DNA of 9,624 bases, taken from contig CADEHD010000057.1 of the NCBI GenBank assembly GCA_902827055.1, positions 1 to 9,624 of the forward strand, written 5' to 3'. The position numbers and the translations under genes are program-made. This DNA comes from an uncultured Chloroflexota bacterium (GTDB lineage Bacteria; Chloroflexota; Dehalococcoidia; UBA2979). The notes beneath the pieces were generated by a model. The model was not told where the DNA came from, made no database searches, and saw only the letters and a program-made list of their open reading frames with translations. Shown piece after piece: positions 6,121 through 9,624 of the stretch (position 1 is its first letter; each line of letters starts with the position of its first letter).

Positions 6121-6801
6121 CTACGGGTTGAAACGGCTCATCGCGGCCTCAATCCCCGCGGTGACTGCCACCTCGATCGTGTCGGCGGCCCGCGCCACCG
6201 CCTCATCGAGTCGCTCGCGCTCCTCGCGTGGTGGGGCCGAGAGCACCCAGCCCGCGATCCGTTCGGGATCGCGCACGGGCGCCCCGTCGTCGTAGGGCCG
6301 GTCGATGCCGATGCGGATCCGCGCGAAGTCCTGCGACCCGAGCGATGCGATCACCGAGCGCATCCCGTTGTTCCCGCCATGGCCGCCAAAGGCGCGGATG
6401 CGGATCTGCGCGACGGGCAGGTCGAGGTCGTCGTAGACGACCAGCAGTTGCCACGGCGCCAGGCCGAGGCGGCGCAGCTCGCCCTGGATCGGACCGCCGC
6501 TCTCGTTGTAGTAGCTCGACAGCACGCGCCCGAGGTGGAGCGGGACCCCCTCGATGCTGGCGCGTCCGACCTCCATGCGCCCCTGTCGAGACAGCGCAAC
6601 AGCGTGGCGACGCGCCAGCTCTCGCACGCACCATTGGCCCACGTTGTGACGGGAGCGGGCGTACCGCTCACCGGGGTTGCCCAGCCCCACCACGAGAACC
6701 GGACGGCGCTCCCCGAGGGGTGGCGGCTCGCGATCGGGCGCCACCTCGGGCGTCCGCGGGCCCCCGGCCCGAAACTGCGCGAATCGTTCCCGCACGCTCA
6801 T
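6121..6801 (-). CDS. pth: Peptidyl-tRNA hydrolase (bacterial Pth type)
   Basis: Cleaves the ester bond of peptidyl-tRNA dropped by stalled ribosomes, recycling tRNA in the cytoplasm; normally essential. All family hallmarks are visible in the 226-residue product: VVGLGNPGERYARSRHNVG (37-55) with Asn42 and catalytic His52; YYNESG (97-102) with Asn99; YDDLDLP (123-129) with the catalytic-site Asp124; and GGHGGNNGMRSV (139-150) with the substrate-binding Asn145. The usual Pth starts only a few residues before the VGLGNPG strand, whereas here about 34 polar, proline- and arginine-rich residues precede it, making the protein longer than the usual ~190. The ATG at 6801-6799 is the best conventional start, but its Shine-Dalgarno is weak, so the extension is uncertain. 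mfd lies 155 bases downstream; the pth-mfd order is also known from Bacillus (spoVC-mfd). tetR is 104 bases upstream. Confidence 0.97.
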   Translation of the reverse strand: MSVRERFAQFRAGGPRTPEVAPDREPPPLGERRPVLVVGLGNPGERYARSRHNVGQWCVRELARRHAVALSRQGRMEVGRASIEGVPLHLGRVLSSYYNESGGPIQGELRRLGLAPWQLLVVYDDLDLPVAQIRIRAFGGHGGNNGMRSVIASLGSQDFARIRIGIDRPYDDGAPVRDPERIAGWVLSAPPREERERLDEAVARAADTIEVAVTAGIEAAMSRFNP

Positions 6802-6883
6802 GCGGGCATCGTCCGTGCCGCCCTCGCGAGACGCAACCCACGACGCGCCGAGTCGCCACGAGGGGCGTCGCCAGGAATCAACG

Positions 6884-6905
6884 GAGGAAGGAGGAGCGGG
6901 GGGGC
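6884..6905 (-). terminator. C-rich, G-poor tract directly after the tetR stop (possible Rho-dependent end)
   Basis: In transcript sense the 22 bases directly after the TAA at 6908-6906 are almost pure pyrimidine, C-rich and nearly free of G, before a 104-base gap to pth. Such cytosine-rich, guanine-poor RNA is what Rho loading sites look like. There is no stable hairpin with a U run. Weak evidence; it may simply be a compositional tract. Confidence 0.25.
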
Positions 6906-7493
6906 TTACGCCGGAACGATGCTGCGCAGGAGGTGCTCCGCGACGCGCTCGAACCGATCGAGTTCCGGCCCCGAGCGGGCGAGGAGCATGGCACCCTCGA
7001 GGGTGGCCGTGGCCAGCGCAGCCAGTTCGCGCGGGTGCGCATCGAACGCGAACGCGCCACTGGAACGGCCGAGCGTGAGGAGGGTCGTCAGCCACTCCTC
7101 GTTTGCGACGAAGAACGCCCGGATCTCGTCCTGGATCGAGGCGGGAAGCGTGTCCCACTCCGCCGCCAGGATGCCACAGAGGCACATGCGCTCGCGCCGC
7201 AGCGTCTCGCCATACAGATTGATGTACCGCCGAAACTTCTCGGTGGCCCCAACCTCGAGAGCGGCGATCTCCTGCAGCGTCAGCGCGAAGCGGCTCGCGT
7301 ACCGGGCGACAAGGGTCTGCCCGAGGATCGCCTTGCTCGGAAAGTGATAGTGCAGACTTGCCTTCGTGACACCGACCTCGGCCGCCACGTCGGCGTAGCT
7401 GAAGCCGTTGTAGCCGCGTGTCTGGGCAAGTTGCTCGGCCACATCGAGGATTCGACCGGCGGTCCCGGAGGCTTCGAGGCTCGTCTTCGACAT
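6906..7493 (-). CDS. TetR/AcrR family transcriptional repressor
   Basis: A 195-residue one-component DNA-binding regulator. Residues 12-58 form the TetR helix-turn-helix: GRILDVAEQLAQTRGYNGFS, then YADVAAEVGVTKASLHYHFPSK with the typical recognition helix and YHFxSK end. The remainder is an all-helical ligand and dimer domain. The segment RMCLCGILAAEWDTLP (102-117) matches the C-terminal domain of the YxaF/NemR-like group, in which a cysteine at this place can sense electrophiles or oxidants; here there are two, Cys104 and Cys106. The ligand is unknown. The start is ATG at 7493-7491, with no strong Shine-Dalgarno. The gene is divergent from the fmdB-type gene across 237 bases, so it may regulate that gene as well as itself; the pth gene downstream is an unlikely specific target. 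An imperfect palindrome TTAGCAGCTTA (7503-7513) lies just upstream of the start and is a weak operator candidate. Confidence 0.95.
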   Translation of the reverse strand: MSKTSLEASGTAGRILDVAEQLAQTRGYNGFSYADVAAEVGVTKASLHYHFPSKAILGQTLVARYASRFALTLQEIAALEVGATEKFRRYINLYGETLRRERMCLCGILAAEWDTLPASIQDEIRAFFVANEEWLTTLLTLGRSSGAFAFDAHPRELAALATATLEGAMLLARSGPELDRFERVAEHLLRSIVPA

Positions 7494-7690
7494 GCTTCGA
7501 TGTTAGCAGCTTACGGTGGGTAGACGGCCAAAATGCACGTCATCTGGGAATGCAGGGCGCGATCGCACTGGAGCAGGCGCCAAGGCACTCAGCGTACGCA
7601 CACCGCGGCGCCTCCCGCCCGGCCAACGCGCAGAACTCACACCCCCATCCGCACGCCGCGAGACACGCGCCTCGACACGCGCCCCCCGGA

Positions 7691-7696
7691 TACAAT
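7691..7696 (+). promoter_or_regulatory. Putative -10 box of the fmdB-type gene
   Basis: TACAAT, five of six matches to the consensus, lies 34 bases before the GTG start and would give a leader of roughly 28 bases. No good -35 hexamer is present; the expected area contains a direct repeat ACACGCGCC (7669-7677 and 7681 region not exact in spacing), so binding by an activator is possible but unproven. The rest of the 7494-7730 gap holds no gene I can support; short palindromes GCGATCGC (7559-7566) and GCGTACGC (7592-7599) are probably compositional. Confidence 0.4.
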
Positions 7697-7730
7697 CGCG
7701 ACCCAAGCCAGTCCAGCAGCGGAGGACGCT

Positions 7731-8018
7731 GTGCCCATCTATGAGTACGCCTGCAAGAAGTGCGGCAAGACCACCGAGTTGATGCGGGCCCTGGCCAAGC
7801 GCGACGACCGCGCCAAGTGCGGGCACTGCGGATCCACCTCGACGGCACGCAAGATCTCGATGTTCGCCGTCGGCGCCTCCGCTGCCGTCGACATCGGGGC
7901 GGACGCCAGCTACGAGGAATACATGGCTGGTGCCGACGACCATGACCACGGGCACGACCACGGCCACGGGCATGACGACTTCGGTGGCATGGGCATGGAC
8001 GACGACTTCGACTTCTGA
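7731..8018 (+). CDS. FmdB family zinc-ribbon protein with His/Asp-rich tail
   Basis: A 95-residue protein. Residues 1-42 form the FmdB-type zinc ribbon: MPIYEYACKKCGK with Cys8/Cys11 and AKCGHCGS with Cys30/Cys33. Proteins of this family are widespread and mostly uncharacterised; FmdB was named as a putative regulator at the formamidase/amidase locus of Methylophilus. After a short middle part (43-68) the C-terminus is DDHDHGHDHGHGHDDF followed by GGMGMDDDFDF: six histidines (71, 73, 75, 77, 79, 81) and nine aspartates from 69 on, likely to bind zinc, nickel or similar metals or simply to be disordered. The start is GTG at 7731, chosen because it gives the canonical family N-terminus and has GGAGG at 7721-7725 five bases upstream. 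The frame is open further upstream, but that part is non-coding in character. The VOC gene follows by 69 bases. Confidence 0.93.
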   Translation: MPIYEYACKKCGKTTELMRALAKRDDRAKCGHCGSTSTARKISMFAVGASAAVDIGADASYEEYMAGADDHDHGHDHGHGHDDFGGMGMDDDFDF

Positions 8019-8024
8019 GGCGAT

Positions 8025-8046
8025 CCGCGGCATCGCACGATCGCGG
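8025..8046 (+). repeat. Hairpin between the fmdB-type and VOC genes
   Basis: CCGCG (8025-8029) pairs with CGCGG (8042-8046), and an inner ATC/GAT pairing with a four-base loop extends it after a two-base bulge. It starts seven bases after the fmdB-type stop. No T run follows, so it may only attenuate or process a shared transcript. Confidence 0.35.
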
Positions 8047-8087
8047 GCCTCGCTCCGACGCACCCGCCCTGCCCGAAAGGACGTCCG

Positions 8088-8558
8088 ATGCAGGTGACTC
8101 CATTCCTCTGGTTCAGTCACGAGGCGGAGGAGGCGGCGACGCTCTATACGACGCTCTTCCCCGACTCCCGGATCACGGGCGTGTCGCGGTACAGCGAGGG
8201 CGGTCCCGGACCGGCTGGCTCCGTGATGACCGTGTCGTTCGAGCTCTGCGGGCAGCCCGTCACAGCGCTCAACGGCGGCCCGGCGTACACCCTCACCGAG
8301 GCGTTCTCGTTCATGGTGAGCTGCGAGTCGCAGGCCGAGGTGGATCGCCTCTGGGACGCGCTGACCGCAGACGGCGGCCGCCCGAGCCAGTGCGGCTGGC
8401 TCACCGACCGCTTCGGTCTGACGTGGCAGATCATCCCGAGTCGCCTCATGGAGCTGATGGGCGACCCCGACGCGGAACGCGCGGGGCGGGTGGTGCAGGC
8501 GATGCTGCAGATGGCCAAGATCGACATCGCCGCGCTCGAGGCGGCGTACGCGGGCTGA
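8088..8558 (+). CDS. VOC family protein, PhnB/YjdN-like (3-demethylubiquinone methyltransferase-like fold)
   Basis: A 156-residue vicinal-oxygen-chelate protein of the group annotated as 3-demethylubiquinone-9 3-methyltransferase-like or PhnB-like; these are VOC-fold proteins and not true SAM methyltransferases, and their reaction is mostly unknown. Signatures: TPFLWFSHEAEEAATLYTTL (4-23), the opening strand and helix, where the family usually has WFDGxAEEA; PDSRITGVSRY (25-35); GSVMTVSFELCGQPVTALNGG (44-64); FSFMVSCESQAEVDRLWDAL (73-92); and CGWLTDRFGLTWQIIP (102-117), the strongest family hallmark. It ends in a helix like other members. The ATG has AAGGA at 8077-8081, six bases upstream. 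It probably acts in the cytoplasm as a dimer. It could be cotranscribed with the fmdB-type gene, but no functional link is evident. Confidence 0.95.
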   Translation: MQVTPFLWFSHEAEEAATLYTTLFPDSRITGVSRYSEGGPGPAGSVMTVSFELCGQPVTALNGGPAYTLTEAFSFMVSCESQAEVDRLWDALTADGGRPSQCGWLTDRFGLTWQIIPSRLMELMGDPDAERAGRVVQAMLQMAKIDIAALEAAYAG

Positions 8559-8650
8559 GGTCGGCGAGTGCGCTAACTCAACGCTGCGCCGGCGGCAGGA
8601 GCGCGAGACCGTGCTGCAATGCGGCCCCGCGCCCCTCCGAGTGTCGCGGC

Positions 8651-9040
8651 CTAGGCCTCCGGCACCTTCGTGGAATGATAGGCGACAAGCCGCCACTGCC
8701 CATCGAGGTCCACCAGGACGGCCGTGAAATTCGAGTCGAACTGCACCGGCTTCTCGACGGTCCCGACGACCATGTGGTTCAGCCCGTTCACGAGCACGAC
8801 TCCCGGGTAGGAGCGCGTCCACAGCTGCTCGAAGTCCATGCGCTGGTTCTTGCGCCCACCGCGCACCGAGGGGATCAGCTCGCTGCGCGGCTCGACGCGC
8901 GCGTTCATGTGCGTGTAGGTGAAGTCAGGCGCGAGTAGATCCTCGAGCGCGTCCGCGTCGCCCGCGACCATCGCCCGCGAAAACGCCACCGCGCGTTCCA
9001 TTGCCGCCTGCTCGACCGCACTCGCCTGGGCCTGGACCAT
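8651..9040 (-). CDS. NTF2-like (SnoaL/DUF4440-type) protein
   Basis: A 129-residue cone-shaped NTF2-fold protein by pattern: an N-terminal helix MERAVAFSRAMVAGDADALEDLLAPDFTYTHMNARVEPR (14-52), where the GDxxALxxLLAxDFxYxH sequence is the hallmark of DUF4440/SnoaL-like proteins, then alternating strands ending in NFTAVLVDLDGQWRLVAYHSTKV. His44 faces the presumed pocket. Members are small cytoplasmic enzymes, isomerases or ligand-binding proteins; the substrate is unknown and many are simply annotated as nuclear transport factor 2 family. The start ATG at 9040-9038 is well supported by GGAGGA on the minus strand at 9053-9048, seven bases away. The TAG stop lies inside the 10-bp palindrome GGCCTAGGCC (8648-8657). 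It is convergent with the VOC gene across 92 bases, in which I see only a 5-bp stem (8627-8631/8645-8649), not a convincing terminator. Confidence 0.87.
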   Translation of the reverse strand: MVQAQASAVEQAAMERAVAFSRAMVAGDADALEDLLAPDFTYTHMNARVEPRSELIPSVRGGRKNQRMDFEQLWTRSYPGVVLVNGLNHMVVGTVEKPVQFDSNFTAVLVDLDGQWRLVAYHSTKVPEA

Positions 9041-9060
9041 CGGACTCTCCTCCCTGGTGG

Positions 9061-9075
9061 GCCGGACCTGCCGGC
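9061..9075 (-). repeat. Small hairpin in the leader of the NTF2-like gene
   Basis: GCCGG (9061-9065) and CCGGC (9071-9075) form a perfect 5-bp stem with a five-base loop between the possible -10 box and the Shine-Dalgarno. Minor, possibly compositional. Confidence 0.25.
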
Positions 9076-9086
9076 ACCGCGCAGCG

Positions 9087-9092
9087 ATGATA
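9087..9092 (-). promoter_or_regulatory. Possible -10 element for the NTF2-like gene
   Basis: The minus strand reads TATCAT, an AT island in the 125-base gap between the Lit-like and NTF2-like genes, giving a leader of about 40 bases. No clear -35 hexamer at the expected distance. Confidence 0.3.
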
Positions 9093-9165
9093 GTCCCTGT
9101 TCACGCATGTGCTCGGATGGCGGTGGTGGGAGTCCACGAGGCAGGGCCCGCGGGAGAGCGCGTCG

Positions 9166-9624
9166 CTAGCGCGCCAGGGAGGCGTCGGCGGCGCCCTCGA
9201 GCGCCCCGAATCCCCGGCGCCATGGCCCGCGCGCCTTCCTCAGGTAGACGAACCCACTGAGTCCGATGATCGCCGCCTCGAGGATCGTGACGACCCCGAT
9301 GACCATCGAGACCTGGAACCAGAACTCGAGAGGGAACATCTGGATCAGGCGGTCCGTCGCGGGATTGAGCTGCCAGAGGTCGTTGCTGAACGACAACAGA
9401 TGGAACTGCAGGAACAACTGCTCGAACCCCACGAGCATGGCCGCAGCAGCGAGGGCGAGCACGCCGCAGGTGATGAGCCCCGACAGCGCCAGCAACCGCG
9501 CGAATCGTCGCAGCGAACGCTCACGGGACCAGAGCACGACGAAACACACGTACGCCGCGAGGTAGACGAACGTGACTTCCTGGATGCGGAACACGGCCTG
9601 CATCAACGTCTTCACGTCGCGCAT
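9166..9624 (-). CDS. DUF1461/Lit-like integral membrane protein, 5' end outside window
   Basis: The 152 visible residues are the C-terminal two thirds of a TIGR01906/DUF1461 (PF07314) membrane protein. In Enterococcus and Bacillus this family includes Lit, the lipoprotein intramolecular transacylase that moves an acyl chain from the diacylglyceryl moiety to the N-terminus of lipoproteins. Visible hydrophobic segments: about 17-32, 44-66 and 105-128. The loop between the last two carries the family hallmark QFHLLSFSNDLWQLNPATDRLIQMFPLEFW (73-102). His75 lies in the position of the second catalytic histidine of Lit. The ATG at the very edge is probably not the start: it reads MRDVKTLM, which in the family lies inside a HxxDVxxL motif after the first membrane segment and an outer domain, so about 80 residues are expected upstream. 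The TAG at 9168-9166 ends the gene. Whether members outside Firmicutes act on lipoproteins is not established. Confidence 0.82.
   Translation of the reverse strand: MRDVKTLMQAVFRIQEVTFVYLAAYVCFVVLWSRERSLRRFARLLALSGLITCGVLALAAAAMLVGFEQLFLQFHLLSFSNDLWQLNPATDRLIQMFPLEFWFQVSMVIGVVTILEAAIIGLSGFVYLRKARGPWRRGFGALEGAADASLAR

Noticed and set aside
2228..6295. A 1355-codon open frame on the plus strand, antisense to mfd and pth
   Set aside because: It mirrors the mfd and pth codons; in GC-rich genes the antisense frame lacks stops because of third-position bias. The translation is an Arg/Asp/His/Leu-rich low-complexity product with no recognisable domain, while Mfd and Pth on the other strand are unmistakable.
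7559..7566. GCGATCGC octamer, the HIP1 palindrome of cyanobacteria
   Set aside because: A single noted occurrence in GC-rich DNA is no evidence for a cyanobacterium or for function.
7533..7730. Upstream extension of the fmdB-type gene to an ATG at 7533
   Set aside because: The added 66 residues are unlike the family, have no ribosome binding site and span the probable promoter; GTG 7731 has GGAGG and gives the canonical MPIYEY start.
8559..8650. Possible terminator between the convergent VOC and NTF2-like genes
   Set aside because: Only a 5-bp stem with a 13-base loop and no T run; too weak to call.
8648..8657. GGCCTAGGCC palindrome over the stop codon of the NTF2-like gene
   Set aside because: A 10-bp palindrome without a loop cannot form an RNA hairpin and is plausible by chance in this composition.
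7503..8822. 439-codon minus-strand frame opposite the fmdB-type and VOC genes
   Set aside because: Antisense shadow; the plus-strand genes have family motifs and good ribosome binding sites.

Overview
The window is high-GC bacterial chromosomal DNA, visibly well above 60% G+C, with strong G/C bias at third codon positions. It holds ten protein genes and no RNA genes, insertion sequences, CRISPR arrays or phage genes that I could recognise. The lineage cannot be fixed from this sequence. GTG starts, dense packing and a general-housekeeping gene set fit a high-GC free-living bacterium such as a Chloroflexota or Actinomycetota member, but that is a guess. No stretch longer than 237 bases lacks a gene.

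Layout: (1) 1-1374, minus strand: a DinB-like putative metalloenzyme followed by an MFS exporter whose C-terminal half is cut off by the window edge. (2) 1593-1991, plus strand: a small unrecognised protein made of two similar zinc-ribbon units. (3) 2014-7493, minus strand, read in the order tetR-type repressor, pth, mfd, GNAT acetyltransferase. This is the core of the window: peptidyl-tRNA hydrolase (translation rescue) and Mfd (transcription-repair coupling), a gene order also known from Firmicutes. (4) 7731-8558, plus strand: an FmdB-type zinc ribbon with a His/Asp tail, then a PhnB-like VOC protein. (5) 8651-9624, minus strand: an NTF2-like (DUF4440-type) protein and a DUF1461/Lit-like membrane protein whose 5' end lies outside the window.

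I do not see a complete novel multi-gene system. The points most worth a second look are local. A perfect 13-bp inverted repeat places the MFS start codon in a hairpin loop. The mfd reading frame has no ATG, GTG or TTG where homology places its start, but it does have a CTG preceded by a ribosome binding site. A tandem zinc-ribbon gene has upstream direct repeats spaced 21 bp apart. The mfd leader carries an 11-bp inverted repeat, a -10 box and a second hairpin. A Lit-like lipoprotein transacylase candidate runs off the right edge, probably right next to its catalytic-histidine region.
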